From: Aquarana catesbeiana
Taxonomy: Eukaryota > Chordata > Amphibia > Anura > Ranidae
Direction of reading: 5' to 3'
Assembly (NCBI RefSeq): GCF_042186555.1
Contig: NC_133330.1
Span: forward strand, 342,189,911 to 342,253,910
Length of the DNA: 64,000 bases
In this document: positions 48,030-62,300 of the stretch, piece after piece
How positions within the stretch are numbered: position 1 is the stretch's first letter
Layout: each line of letters starts with the position of its first letter
Position numbers and translations under genes: made by a program
Notes under the pieces: generated by a model
Databases searched by the model: none
Told to the model about the DNA's origin: nothing
What the model saw: the letters and a program-made list of their open reading frames with translations, nothing else

Positions 48030-48495
48030 CGCTTATGAGGTAGGTGGGGTTGTGTGATAAGTTCAGAATAGGGTGGAGTGATAGGTTCAGAGAGGGGCGG
48101 AGCTATATGATAGTTTCAGAGAGGGGTGAAACTAATAAGTTCAGAGAGAGGGGGGGGGGGGGAGATAAGCGATCGGTTCAGAGTGGGCCGGCGCTGTATG
48201 AAAGATTCAGAGGGGGGATGGAGCGGAGCAAAAGAGTCAGAATAGGGCGGAGCTGTGATAGGTTCAGAGTGGGGTGGAGCTGAGCGATTGGTTCAGAGAG
48301 GGGCAGGGCTGAGCGATCGGTTCAGAGAGGGGCAGGGCTATATGATAGTTTCAGAGAGGGGTGACACTAATAAGTTCAGAGAGGGGCGGAGCTGAGCGAT
48401 CGGTTCAGAGAGGGGCGAAGCTGAGCGATCGGTTCAGAGATGAATGACAGGTTCAGAGATGGGCGGAGCTTAGATAGGTTCAGAGAGGGGGGGTA
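48030..48495. repeat. ~30-bp minisatellite just past the gene B stop
   Basis: Units of 'ggttcagagaggggcggagc' plus 'tgagcgatc'. Lies within about 110 bp of the stop codon and so probably inside the 3' UTR. Confidence 0.9.
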
Positions 48496-48601
48496 CCCGT
48501 GGGACATTATGGATCAATTAACAAACAATAGTAATGATTTCTTATCATGTGATCATATTACAGAAGAACTCCGCAGAGGATCCCTGAGCGCCAGCACTGC
48601 G

Positions 48602-48721
48602 TTAACGATTCATCCGCGTCACCGACTCCACCTCCTTCATCAGGCGGAGACACTGTTCTTCCTGCCACGGGAGTGCCACACACTGCACCGCCACCGGGAG
48701 CCCCACGCCGTCCGTCAGTGC
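48602..48721 (-). CDS. faah: Gene B terminal exon with stop codon
   Basis: 39 codons plus TAA; acceptor CTCCCACAG. Encodes ALTDGVGLPVAVQCVALPWQ then EEQCLRLMKEVESVTRMNR; human SVGLPVAVQCVALPWQEELCLRFMREVE. A possible AATAAA lies near 47667 on this strand but sits inside a repeat, so I do not call it the polyadenylation signal. Confidence 0.93.
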   Translation of the reverse strand, partial: ALTDGVGLPVAVQCVALPWQEEQCLRLMKEVESVTRMNR

Positions 48722-48910
48722 CTGTGGGAGCCAATCACAGCGTGTATTAGAAGAGGGAGCACAGATTTCGGGGGGAGGCATTGGGGGGGGGGTGTAGATT
48801 TTCGGTCGGAGCGTTCTGGGCTGTAGCTTGAGGCGGCACTCTGGATATCAGGAATACCGGCTCCTGACAATCAGAACCATCCCCTGCGCCTCAAATCACA
48901 AATCATTTCA

Positions 48911-48943
<33 letters not shown>

Positions 48944-51900
48944 TTAAAACTTTTGTAAAACAAAAAATTGGCGTCACAGCCGGAAGAACGGCTCCGCCCA
49001 CATGCACAATATGTGGAGGCCAGTGAATGAAAATGTATAGTTCTGCCCAGCCAGTCCTACGATGTGCACAGCTCTGCAAGGCAGTGAGCTCACTCTGCTC
49101 CTTGGTGGGCCGGCTCACTGTGGTGATGCTGCTTCTCTGTCCAATGAGGAGGCGGGGAGGTGACACAGGAAGGAGAATTCCTCATTCAGAAGCTGGCAGT
49201 GTCACCTCTCCAGCTGTACATCGCAGGACTGGCCGTACCGGACGATGGACATTCACCTTCTTCAGCAGTCTGTCCCAGAAGTCCTTGTGGTGACCCTCGT
49301 AGCTCCTCAGTGCCTCCTCGTCTTCTCTGGTCACCGTGGTAACTGGAAGGACGCCAACCGGAAAGTCCAGCAGATTATAGAAGACAGTGTATGAGGCAGC
49401 GCCTGGAAAAGTGGAAGTCATGTGATCAGGCATGTGATGTCATCAGTCAGCCGCAGACAGCAGATCATAAAGACGATGGATGGGAGGAATAATGGGGAGC
49501 TGTGCATGGGCGGGACCTTCCTCACCCCATGGCCGGAGTCTTTACATGGGTGGGACTTTACTTACTTTCTGCGGGGGCAAGACATTACTAACCCTATAGC
49601 CAGGGTCTGTGTGTAGGCGGGACTTTCCTCACCCCCTGACTGGGCTCTGTGCATGGGCGGGACCTTCCTTGCCCCATGACTGGGCTATGTGTGTGGGCGG
49701 GACCTTCCTCGCCCCATGACTGGGCTATGTGTGTAGGCGGGACCTTCCTCGCCCCATGACTGGGCTATGTGTGTGGGCGGGACCTTCCTCGCCCCATTTC
49801 TAGGCTCTCTAAATGGGTGGGACCCTTGCTCACCCTTTGGCCAGGGTCTGTGCATGGGTGAAAGCTCCCTCACCCCATGACTGGACTCTTTGCATGGGAA
49901 GGACCTTGCTCACCACCTAATTGAGGTCTGTGCATGGGTGGGACCTTCTCTACCCCAAGACTGGGGAAGTCTGTGCACGAGCAGGACCCTTCCTCACCCC
50001 ATGTCCAGAGAAGGCTAGGGGAATCTGTGCATGGGCGGGACCTTCTTCACCCCATGGCTGAGGTCTGTGCATGCGCAGGACTTTCTCCACCCCCCCATAG
50101 CCAGGGTCTGTGCATGGGTGGGACCTTCCTCACCCCATGACTAGGGGGAGTTTATGCGTTGACGGGACCTTCCTCGCCTTATGGCGGGGGTCTGTGCACG
50201 GGTGGGACCTTCCTCATCTCCCATTTCCATAGTAAACCCCAGACAAGGACAAACTGTATAAAATTCTACTTCTTCACACCTCTGTGGTGCCCTGTCCTGC
50301 AGTGCTCTGGCCCCTCCTCTGTGGTACCTCAGTCCTTCCTCTGTGGTCTCCCAGGCCCCCCTCTGCAGTCTACTGACCCCTCCTCTGTGGTGCCCTAGTT
50401 CTGCAGTACCCCAGTCCCCCTTTGCTGCCCCTCAGTGGGTCCCCTGGCTCCTTCTGTGTGGCCCTCCTGGCTGTTGCCCCTTTTAGGTGTTATGTGCAGA
50501 CCTGTTCTGGTAAGTGGGTCTGTTGAAGGGTGAACACGGTGCTCCACAATGATCAGACGGACCCGGAACATGCTGGGAGCACTTCCATTCACAGGTACTG
50601 CCACTTTAAATATGAGGGTGTGCAGGGGGAAGAGCACAGCACATTATACAGCTGGTCTGGTCTGCGCCTGCACTGTACGAGGAAGGACAGCTGAGGGCGG
50701 ACAGTAATGCCACATACTTGTCAACTTTCCAGGAGATCCGATGGACAAAGCCGGACTCAGCATAGGACAGATGAGAGCGTCCAACTTTTCCTTCCTCCAG
50801 AGGGAGATGAATTCCCGGCGGTACACCTGCAATACACAGCAAAAAGGGCCCACCGTGATAATAATATCCCATAATATACTAGAGATAGCCTATATTATAT
50901 CCCATAATACCCAACACACAGCAAGATACCAGAGATATCCCTTAATATACTAGAGATAGCCTATATTATATCACATAATACCCAACACACAGCAAGAGGG
51001 CCCGCCCTGACACATCCCATATTATACCAGAGATATCCCATAATATACCAGAGATATCCTATATTATATCCCATAATACTCAACACACAGCAAGAGGGCC
51101 CGCCGTGACACATCCTGTAATAATATTCCATAGATATCCCATAATAATATCCCCCCTCATTACACTGAATAGCGGAGCTCCTCTCAGTGACTGTAGGGGG
51201 GGGGAAGGTCTGGGTGGCCATGTGACCTGTGCGACTCCTCCCCCCTTATTACACTGTATAGCAGAGCTCCTCGCAGTGACTGTAGGGGTATATACTGACA
51301 CAGAGTTGCCCCAGGCTGGGTGGGGGATGGTGGATGTAGTATAATGGAGTCTGTGGGGTTGGAGTGGCTCTTCTCTATGAAACATATGGTAGGAATATAT
51401 GACTTACCTCCACCGCTTGGTGCTGCTTCCAGAGATCCTTCACAGAACTGCAGGGAACAGAAAAATGAACTGTCAGTGTTCCCCCAGAAACCTCCCCCAC
51501 ATCACTATATAGAAGATACAGAACCCCCTTATACACCCCAAGTCTGGACTCTTGAAGCCCATTGAGGAACAAAGAAAGTCTTTCACTTTTGGGTTATACT
51601 GCTCCCTACAGGAGCCACCCCAGGATAACCGCTTCTACTCCCAGCATGCCTCAGTACTGGGGCCAATAACACGGAGGAGGGTACCCCTCAATGGACTCAA
51701 AGAACACAAGTCCAGGAACCCCATTCTCTTCCTCCTCCATTGAAGGACACAGGAAGTCAGAGATTGCCGAGACATCCAATGAGGGGGGACAACTGCAGAC
51801 AAAACATAACTGGGAGAGTTTGGAGCTCAGAGAGTGGCCTAAAGAGCTTACACTCAAAATCTGGCAGCAGAAGAGGTCACAATGCCCACCTGGTGGACCT

Positions 51901-53044
51901 CAGAGGATGTGTGGCCGGAAGACTAGGGGGCGGTACCACAAATCTGAGGACATTATCCAGGGTCCTTCTACCTCTAGGAGGACCTGCTTTTCCTCACAGA
52001 TTTCTTTTATGTACACCAAGACGCTGTGTCTGATGGATCCTGATTGGATGATATGTGGGATATCCAGCTTTGAATGTTGATTGGGAGACGAGGTTCCCCC
52101 ACAGTACTCCTCCACCGCACACCGGACTGACCACTGCCTTATGGATCTTCCAGAATAGGGATGAGCTGAACACCCCCCTGTTCAGTTTGCACCAGAACAT
52201 GCGAACAGGCAAAAAGTTCGTTCGAACACGCGAACACCGTTAAAGTCTGTGGGACACGAACATGAATAATCAAAAGTGCTAATTTTAAAGGCTTATATGC
52301 AAGTTATTGTCATAAAAAGTGTTTGGGGACGCGGGTCCTGCCCCAGGGGACATGGATCAATGCAAAAAAAAAATTTTAAAAACAGCCGTTTTTTCAGGAG
52401 CAGTGATTTTAATAATGCTTAAAGTGAAACAATAAAAGTGTAATATCCCTTTAAATTTCGTACCTGGGGGGTGTCTATAGTATGCCTGTAAAGGGGCGCA
52501 TGTTTCCCGTGTTTAGAACAGTCTGACAGCAAAATGACATTTCAAAAGGAAAAAAAGTCATTTAAAAACTATTCGCGGCTTTTAATGAATTGCCGGTCCA
52601 ACAATACACATAAAAGTTCATTGATAAAAAACGGCATGGGAATTCCCCACAGGGGAACCCCGAACCAAAATTAAAAAAAGACATGGGGGGTCCCCCTAAA
52701 TTCCATACCAGGCCCTTCAGGTCTGGTATGGATTTTAAGGGTAACCCCACGCCAAAATGAAAAAACAAAAAAAAAAAACTGCGTGGGGTCCCCCCAAAAA
52801 TCCATACCAGACCCTTATCCGAGCATGCAACCTGGTAGGCCGCAGGAAAAGATGGGGGGACAAGAGAGCGCCCCCCCCCCGAACCATACCAGGCCACATG
52901 CCCTCAACATTGGGAGGGTGCTTTGGGGTAGCCCCCCAAAACACCTTGTCCCCATGTTGATGGGGACAAGGGCCTCATCCCCACAACCCTTGCCCAGTGG
53001 TTGTCGGGGTCTGCAGGCGGGGGGCTTATCGGAATCTGCAAAAG

Positions 53045-53075
<31 letters not shown>

Positions 53076-56000
53076 GGTCCTTTTTGAAACTTTTTTTTGC
53101 ATTGATCCATGTCTCCTGGGGCAGGACCCAGGTCCCCAAACACTTTTTATGACAATAACTTGCATATAAGCCTTTAAAATTAGCACTTTTGATTTCTCCC
53201 ATAGACTTTTAAAGGGTGTTCCACGGCATTCGAATTTGCCGCGAACACCCCAAATTGTTCGCTGTTCGGCGAACAGCCGATGTTCGAGTCGAACTCGAAG
53301 CTCATCCCTATTTCAGAACACCAGAAGGAGGGAATTCCCTGAGGACTCGTTCACACCAGTACACAGTGTGTGGGAAACCTGCGTTCCCTTAGGCTTCATT
53401 CACATTAATGCGTCTCCAAAGACACACGATTTCCAGTTAGTCTTTGGAGCGCGATTTTGATGCGACTTTGATCCAACTTTACATTCTCTGGACCGAAGTC
53501 GTAATCAAAAGTCACCCCAAGGTAGTGTAGGCACCTCTTCAACGTCGCCATGACTTTAATTTGCACCGATTTGAATGGGCGCCTTTAAAAAGAATGGGCT
53601 GCAAACCTGTCATGCGACTTTGATGTTCAAAGTCGCATGACAAGTCACACAAGTTTGAATGGAGCCTATGAGTTTCCTGCACCATGTTCAAAACGCAATG
53701 GGTGTGCGATCTGCTGCAGGTGTCAATATATTCCTACAGACACCCCAAACACAGTGCATTTGAAGTACCATGCGGCTCGGTGCAGTGCGTTTTTGAACAG
53801 TAGTGCATATTCTGCTTTTTGTGCGATTTCAGCCCATTCAAATGAATAGGGTCTCAAGGAGTCAGACAGGAATGTGGACCTCAGGCTCTCCTGGGCGAAT
53901 TGGGGTGCGACTCCAGAGCAGGATTTTCCGGCCACCAAGCTATGGCCATCATGGTCTTCATTGCAAGAAGAACTAGACTGACTTGTCCCATGATGTGAGG
54001 ATGTTACGTTGTGAAGCTTCCAGTGATGGTTGAAGTTTCTCCTGAGGAAGGGAATCTCCAACTGGAGCAGTGTCCAGGATCAGATTCCAAGATTTCGAGC
54101 GATGAGCCAGTTCCAGCGGGGACTTTTGAGGGTTCAGGATCCAACTGGACCTCCACAAGATCTGGACTGTCAGGGTCGTGTTGTCCACCAACCATTGCCT
54201 CAGCTGGAGATGTCCTGTGTGAGAAGTTAGACAAGCACAGGGGCCAAAACCTCGCTAAACACCTGAGGGGCAGAGGACGGGGGCCACACACACTGGGAGT
54301 GCACAACCAAGCAAAGGAATGGCTGAATCAGGAAAATCCTCGATGTCCACAGAGGTCAGAAAGTCTCCCTAAAAGGAGAAAGCAGACAGGCGGGTGGATT
54401 TTATGTGGAATTTCTTGACCTGAAGGAAGATATTAAAAGGTCTTTGAGATCCAAGATGGCAGCAGATGTCGTCTTTTGGGTTGGGGACTGATCAGGTTGG
54501 CTTGGAACCTCTGAAACCGTTTTGCCACAGGGACCGGGACAACACCAGCCCCTTCCATGGCTACAATGAGATCCGCTAATCTGTGCAGTGACAGGCAGGC
54601 AGGGGGTCAGGAAACTGGGAGGGGACTGGGAGCAACTCTGGAAATGACCTCCTGAACCCACCAACTAAGATGCTGTCCAGGTCTCCACAAAGGCGCCCCC
54701 TCATCCTGGAGAGGATTTATCTGAAGGTTTGGGGGACTTGGAAGCGCAGAATCTGTGGGCAGACTGGGTGCCAGACTCGGCTTTGGAGGTTGAGGCCACA
54801 AAATAATCACAGGGACTCTTCTTTGCCTCAGTCAAGGGGTGAGTTCACCCAGACTGACCCCCCTAGTCCAGGAGCATGTGGAGAACTTCCTGCATGCAGA
54901 CTCCACCGACCAAAACTTCAGCCGAGAGGTCCTCCGCCTGTATACAGACAGGAGACTCAGGCAACAGATGAGGCCAGAGACCCATCCACACCGTGCTTCA
55001 GAGCTGAAGGCCCTCTATGACCAAGAGATAAACTACCGTGGTGCTTAGATCCCTTCCACTGGTCTTAGACCAGTCAACTGGAGTTTGACAGACTAAGGTG
55101 TTGACCAGAAGAGGTTACAACGCAAACCAGAACTGCATTTTGAAAAGGGCCTCCAGCAGCTTGTTAGAGAGGTCCTTCCATATACTGTAGGTGCATCCTC
55201 CATGGGGATCGGGAACACTTTGCTAAGATGGGATACTGCTGGATCCACAACAGGGAGAAAGCCCCTTCCTAATGAAGGACTCCTCAATGTACAAGGGTTA
55301 CAAGCACAGCACACCATCCATATATACTATATACAGAGTGTCCGAGCACAGCGGGTATATCATCTGTACACTGCTGGACCCCTGAAAAACCACCCAGAAA
55401 AGTGGACAACAGCCCCCCCATTATCAGTACACCCCCGGAACCCCATTTTCAGTGATCAGTACATCCCTATATCCCCATTATCAGTGATCCTACACCCCCA
55501 GAACCCCATTATCAGTGATCAATACACCCCTGTATCCCCATTATCAGTGATCAGTACACCCCCAGAACACCATTATCAGTAATCAGTACACCCCCCCAGT
55601 ACCCACATTATCAGAGACCAGTACACCCACCTGTACCACACCATTGATGAGTACACCCCCTGTACCCCATTTTCAGTTATCAGTACACCCCCTGTACTCC
55701 CATTATCAGCGATTGGTACCCCCCCCCCCCCACCGGAACCCCATTATGATTGATTAGTACATCCCCCTGGAACCCCATTTTCATTGATCAGTACACCCCC
55801 CTGTATCCCCATTATCAGAGATCAGTATACACCCTGTACCCCATTATTAGTGATCAGTAGACCCCCCCGGAACCCCATTATTAGTGATCAGCTGACCCCC
55901 TGTATCCCGTCATCAGTATTCAGTACATCCCCTGTACCCCCATTATCAGAGATCAGTACACCCCCTGTACCCCATTATCAATGATCAGTAGACCCCCCCA

Positions 56001-59000
56001 CCCCCCACGGAATCCCATTATCAATGATCAGCTCGCCCCCTGTATCGCATTATCAGTATTCAGTACATCCCCTGTACCCCCCATTGTCAGTGATCAGTAC
56101 ACCGCCTGTACCCCAATATTCCCCTGTAGAGAACTGACCTGACACCTCGTATGCTCTGCAGACTTTTTGCCATTCGGGGAAACTAGACAGATGGAGATCA
56201 GAGAGATGATTGGTTGGCATAATTCCCAGAGACACCCAGACAATACAAAACACTCTGTATACCGTAGTGCTGTACACCAACCACTCGGACTCACAAATGG
56301 TCTGATGAGAATTGAGAGTACGCTCTTCAGCCAAGACGGGATTGCATAGGATGTAACCTGAGTCTTAAGATTGGGGTCAACCAGATTTCCTTTACTGAGA
56401 ATGAGAAGAGGATGAGGTCACTCACAATGATGATGTCACTCATCTGTCACATATACACACTGATGATGTCACTACAGTACGGGAAGGATACATCTGCTAT
56501 ACATACAAGTTCTCCAGGAAGGTGGCTCCTCCGTCTGCCAGTATCCCCTTTATCACCAGATCATAAAAGGCTCTTTCCATGGAGGGAGGGGTGAGCGGTA
56601 CCAGCTGAAAGAAAACATTGGTAATGTTAAGGCCACATGGAGCCCGCAAACACTAGACTCCGCCCCTAACGAAACATTATGAGAACATAAGCATGTCACC
56701 AAAAAAACTCGTCTGAAGTGAGAACAATTCGGTCGGTCCATACAATCATACATACATGAGTGTTACATACTCACCGTCTATTTCTCCGAGCCCATTGAGG
56801 GATACAGTATTTCAGATACAAAATCGGGTTTATACTGCCACCTACAGGAGGACTGGACATGCCTCAGTTTTCTGGTAAAGCAATACTAAGAGCATTTCTT
56901 GGAGGCCATGGAGGAATGTATCCCTCAATGGCTGCCAAGAAATAGAATTTACAGGAAGTACAATAACCCCATTTTCTTCTCCATTGAGGGGCCACAGGAA
57001 CACAGAGTCAGGACAACAGAGCGGTGGGCAACACAGAAGGAAAAAAACACACACACTAAAATGGGTCTCACTAAGTGGACTGTAGGCAGGGGCGGATCCA
57101 GGGGGGGGGGGGGGGCAACGGGGCAATTGCCCCCTCCGAGAAATGCAGGTGACTGAGAGCAGGGTGTGTGAGAGAGCCGCCGGGCGGCTCCGTGACTGAG
57201 AGAGCCGCCGGGCGGCTCGGTGACAAAGGGAGCCGCTGGGCGGCTCGGTGACTGGGGGAGCCGCTGGGCGGCTCCGTGACTAAGAGAGCCGCTGGGCGGC
57301 TCGGTGACTGAAGGAGCCGCTGGGCGGCTCGGTGAATGAGGGAGTAAGTGAGGGAGCCGCCGGGCGGCTCCATAGGCGAGGGAGAGCCGCCGCTCAATGT
57401 GTTTGTGGGCGGGCTGCTGCCTGCTGACCAATCAGGGAGCCGGTGGGCGGGGGAGCAGAGAGATGACATCATCTCTCGGCGCCCGCCCTGCATCCCTGCA
57501 GTTCAACTTCCCCCCCCTCCATGCAGGCAGCTGCGGCAGCAGAGAGATTACATCATCTCTCTGCTGCCTGTCTCTGGGACACAAGAGACCACCTTAGCAG
57601 GTGGCAAGTGACAGGCGACGTGGCAAGTGACAATCCGCAACATGTGGCAGGCTACGTGGCAAGTGACATGGCAAGTGACAATCCGCAACGTGGCAAGTGA
57701 AAATCTGCATCTGGTGACAGGCGACGTGGCAAGTGACAATCCGCAATGTGGCAGGCGACGTGGCAAGTGACAATCTGCATCTGGTGACAGGCGACGTGGC
57801 AAGTGACAATCCGCAACGTGGCAGGCGACGTGGCAAGTGACAATCTGCATCTAGTGACAGGTGACGTGGCAAGTGACACACTCGGGGCTCCCACTGATTC
57901 TGCATTATGGCGAGTTAAACTATTTAATTTTTTATAACAATGTAATTATGGTAATAATGCGCTTCAATCATCCTGACACCATAACAACCATGGTGCCGTG
58001 ATGATTGAAGCGCCAACACCAGCCATTTCCCCGATAAATGTACCCCAAAAAAATATATTTTCTGGCAGTGCCCCTCCCGAGACTAGACTCTGGATCCGCC
58101 CCTGACTGTAGGAAGGGCCCCGGGATCAGTAGGAAGGTCCCCAGTCGAAGGTTTCCCTTATGCCTCTGACACTCATCATTCGATGTGTCCAGTACTGGTT
58201 GAAAACGAGTAGAATTGTTCATATTACTGATTTCATAACTTTCTGCTACTGGAGACAGAACACCCCAAAGGCTCCGCCCACACATGCCCCCGATCAGCCG
58301 CCAGCACCTCCCCCTTCAGCTTGATCCAGGTGGGGGCGCTCTCGGTTGGACCCACCTGATGTCCGGCTCCCTCCAGGAGCTCCTTTGTCTGCAGCACGGC
58401 CCGTCTCATGGATGGAGTCGCCATGGTGCTGTCGTCATCCTCGTAGTACCCGATACGAAGGGGCTGCGTGCCAGAGTACACCTGAAAAAAAAAAAATAAA
58501 TAAATAAAATGACACCCGGAGTGACCAGAAATACCAAGAGATGGTGGCAACAAGCACACCGCATGGTAGTGACACTTGGCACTGCCCTGAAGGGGGCGCC
58601 TCAAAAACAGCCAACGCTCAGCGACTCCCATCCTCTCCTGTGGCTGTAGTATTACCCATAACTAGGGTTGCACCAATACCGTTTTTTTTTTTTTTTTTTT
58701 AAATCGGCGAGTACCAATACTTTGCGGTGCAATTTGTGTAAATACAAAAAATAAAAAATTGGCGCAAATCACACTGCAAAGAGTCGCATGCAAATTCCCC
58801 CCGCTGCTCCTGTATATGTATAGAAAGTAGAGCTGCACAATTAATCGTCAAGAATCGTTATCGCGATCTTGACTAAAGCGTTTCACAATTCTTTCTATGC
58901 AAAGAATTCTCTTTACTCTTCTGAAGCCCTCAAAAGAAAGGAAGAGAAAAACCGGGCAGTCTGCCAAGAAACAAAACATTCTTTATCAGTTGAACTTAAG

Positions 59001-59268
59001 TATAAACAATGTAACAATTTGTCAATGGAATAGACTTCCTGTATAAGTGAAAAAAGTTTAAACCACTTAAACACTAAACCCTTTTTCTGACATTTGTTGG
59101 TTTCAAGTTAAAATCATTTTTTTTTTTTTTTTGCTAGAAAATTACTCAGAACTCCCAAACATTTTATATAGATAGATAGAAACGAAAAGCAGGGATTGCT
59201 GCACAAATAATTTATTTCCGTAATACATTACATAGGTATCAAAGACATCGAACACCAGATGCAGCTGG

Positions 59269-59348
<80 letters not shown>

Positions 59349-62300
59349 CGGGACCAATGCTTCAATGCAATTCTTCTTTACTTCAAAGTTTTCAAACAAA
59401 TAATGCAGTATTGCACAGTGTTGCAGAGTATTACACAGTGTTGCAGAGTATTGACATTGAGCAGCGCTGTGGGCACTAAACATCCAGCCCACAGCGCTGC
59501 TGCCATCTCTTCCTCTCTCCCCTCGCACTGTACCGATCGGTACACAGGGGGGGGGAGGGAGGAACCGGCGTCATGACGCGACGCCGGTTTGTTTACATGT
59601 GATCACTCCGTCATTTGACAGAACGATCACGTGGTAAACGGCCAGCGATCAGCGCCTATTTACTGTGATCCGTGATGCGCCGGGTCCTCTGGACCCGGTG
59701 GTCACTGATGCGCGCCCCAGGGGGCGTGCGGGAGTAACATTCTGGAATGACGTCCCACGGACGTCCACCCAGAATAAGCCGACCGCCCTGTTGACGTCTT
59801 TCGGCTATGGCCCGGTCGGCAAGTGGTTAATGAACAATTTTTTATACAGATGACTGGAGTTGCGATGGGCTCCAATGTTGACCCGTCACGCGCACGTTTA
59901 TTGATGAATGATTTTGAACACAGGTACATTTTCATCAATGAGATTTTCCAGAGGTGTTGCGCCACCTGGTGGCGCTATATAGATGATATTTTTTGCGATA
60001 TGGCGGGGCAACATTGAATCCCTTAAAATGTTTGATGAAGTATTGAATGGGTTCTCCCCGGATATCCAATTCAAAATGCACATTGGTGGTGATTCTGTTC
60101 CCTTTCTGGACACAGAGATCTATTTAGATCATGGCCAGATGGAGACAGATTTGTACACTAAACCTACAGATAGGAATCAACTTCTAAAATTTTATAGATT
60201 TAAGAACATAAAGGAGGATGATAACTATCATAAGGAGTCAACTTCTTACTGCCGGTTCACACAGAGACGGCACGACTTGCAGGCCGACTCGCGGAGGCGA
60301 CCTGCACACGACTTCTGTATAGAAGTCAATGCAAGTCGCCTGAAGTCGCCCCAGAAATACTACAGGAACCTTTTCCTAAGTCGGAGCGACTTGTGTCGCC
60401 TCATATTAGAATAGTTCCTTAGTGTACTGTTTGTAGGTCTTATAGCAGCACCATCTTGAATTTAAACACATGGTATGGTGTGCCCCCCAAATATGTTCTT
60501 GTATGTTGTAATAGGCCCTGACCAGGTTTTTTGGGCTGGAGCACCCCTCCCCCTCCTCATTACCTCCTATTTAGTGGCCACCAGTGTTTAGGATGTATCC
60601 CCTTCAGTTCTCCCACATAGAGGAGTTCAGCTCCCGTGGTTGAGACAACCGCTACCGACGGCTCCGGTAAGCAGCGGAGGGCGATCGCGTCCGTCTCCCT
60701 TCTGTGCCTGGAGACGAGTGAGGCTAAGATGGCGCTCACTCGTCTCCATGACACTGCTGGGCGGAAGCGACGTCAAAACGTCACTTTTGCCCACGCCTCT
60801 TAAAAAGGCATATTTTTTTCAATGTCTTTTTTTTTTAATTTTTTTTTTATTGCATTTTAGTGTAAATATATGAGATCTGAGGTCTTTTTGACCCCCCAGA
60901 TCTCTTATTGAAGAGGACCTGTCGTGCTTTTTTCTATTACATGGGATGTTTACATTCCTTGTAATAGGAATAAAAGTAATACCATTTTTTTTTTATTAAA
61001 CAGTGTAAAAATAAATAAAATAATGTAAAATAAATAATAAAAACAAAAAAAAAAAAAAAAAATTTAAAAAACCCCCGTCTCGAAAAGCTCGCGCGCAGAA
61101 GCGAACGCATACGTGAGTAGCACCTGCATATGAAAAGAGTGTTCAAACCACACATGTGAGGTATCGCCGCGACCGGTAGAGCGAGAACAATAATTCTAGC
61201 CCTAGACCTCCTCTGTAACGCAAAACGTGCAACCTGTAGAATTTTTTAAATGTCACCTATGGAGATTTTTGAGGGTAAAAGTTTGACGCCATTCCACAAG
61301 CAGGTGCAATTTTGAAGCGTGACATGTTGGGTATCAGTTTACTCGGCATAACATTATATTTCACAATATTTAAAAAAAATTGGGCTAATTTTACTGTTGC
61401 CTTATTTTTTTTATTCAAAAAAGTGATTTTTTTTTTTTCCAAAAAAAGTGCGCTTATAAGACTACTGTGCAAAAAAAAAAAAAAAAAAAGAGTATTGCAT
61501 TGACCACCATTTTATTCTCTAGGGTGTTAGAAAAAAAACAATATATAATGTTTGGGGTTCTAAGTAATTTTCTAGCAAAAAAAAAAAAAAAAAAACTGTT
61601 TTAAACATGTAAACACCTAAAATCCAAAACGAGGCTGGTCCTTAAGTGGTTAAGAAAAGAAGGTAACCCACCTATTGACTGATATAGACACCCTAGAGAA
61701 TAAAATGGTGGTTGTTGCAATATTTTATGTCACACTGTATTTGCGCAGCGGTCTTTCAAATGCAATTTTTTTGGAAAAAATTTTTTTTTTTTTTAGAATA
61801 AAATTGTGATTCTCATTTTGACCAGAATCGTGCAGCTCTAATAGAAAGATAAGGGCGCCATCTAGTGGACAGTTTATTAAAAAATGTTAGAACTCGCAGT
61901 ACATATCTGGCCGAATGCTATATCTTCATTAGGTGTCCCGGTCCCGCCGATGATAGCAAATCACGGACGCTGGAGGTGCTCACATGGCTGGAGGAGACGT
62001 TCCAGGAACCCCCGTGGGTATAGGGTGGAAGTGATGTCAGCTTGGGGGCGGACCTTCTCAACATCTCCTCCAGCCCTCTGAGCACCCTCAGTGGTCGTGA
62101 TTTGCTATCATCGGCGGGATCGGGGACACCTATGGAGATTTTGCACTTGTTCCAACATTATTAATAAGCTGCCCACTAGATGGCGCTTTTCTATACACAC
62201 ACAGGAGCGGTAGGGAAAAAAATCACATGCGATGCTTTGCGGTGCGATTTGCATTCATTTTGTATTGACGCAAATCGCACTGCAAAGTATCGGTATTGGT

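Larger units (their letters stand above)
57087..58104. mobile_element. 1018-bp hAT-like element with two internal minisatellites
   Basis: Ends CAGGGGCGGATCCAG / CTGGATCCGCCCCTG. Perfect 8-bp duplication ACTGTAGG (57079-57086 and 58105-58112). No transposase frame. Confidence 0.92.
58828..61840. mobile_element. Inner hAT-like element of the nested set
   Basis: Ends TAGAGCTGCACAATTAATCG and, inverted, TAGAGCTGCACGATTC. Perfect 8-bp duplication ATAGAAAG (58820-58827 and 61841-61848). It contains further repeats: 'aaccacttaa' / 'ttaagtggttaa' ended elements and a Penelope-like fragment. Confidence 0.9.

Noticed and set aside
51900..52115. 71-codon minus-strand frame considered as an extra gene B exon
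   Set aside because: It does not align with any FAAH segment, and the exons on either side already join in frame without it.
54670..55317. Possible small gene or exon (open frames on both strands)
   Set aside because: No family recognised, no consistent splice borders, and opposing frames overlap. Kept only as an unassigned segment.
60560..60873. Open frames around a GC-rich patch as a possible gene
   Set aside because: They fall inside a dispersed element ending 'aagtggttaa' and run into A/T homopolymers; no domain.
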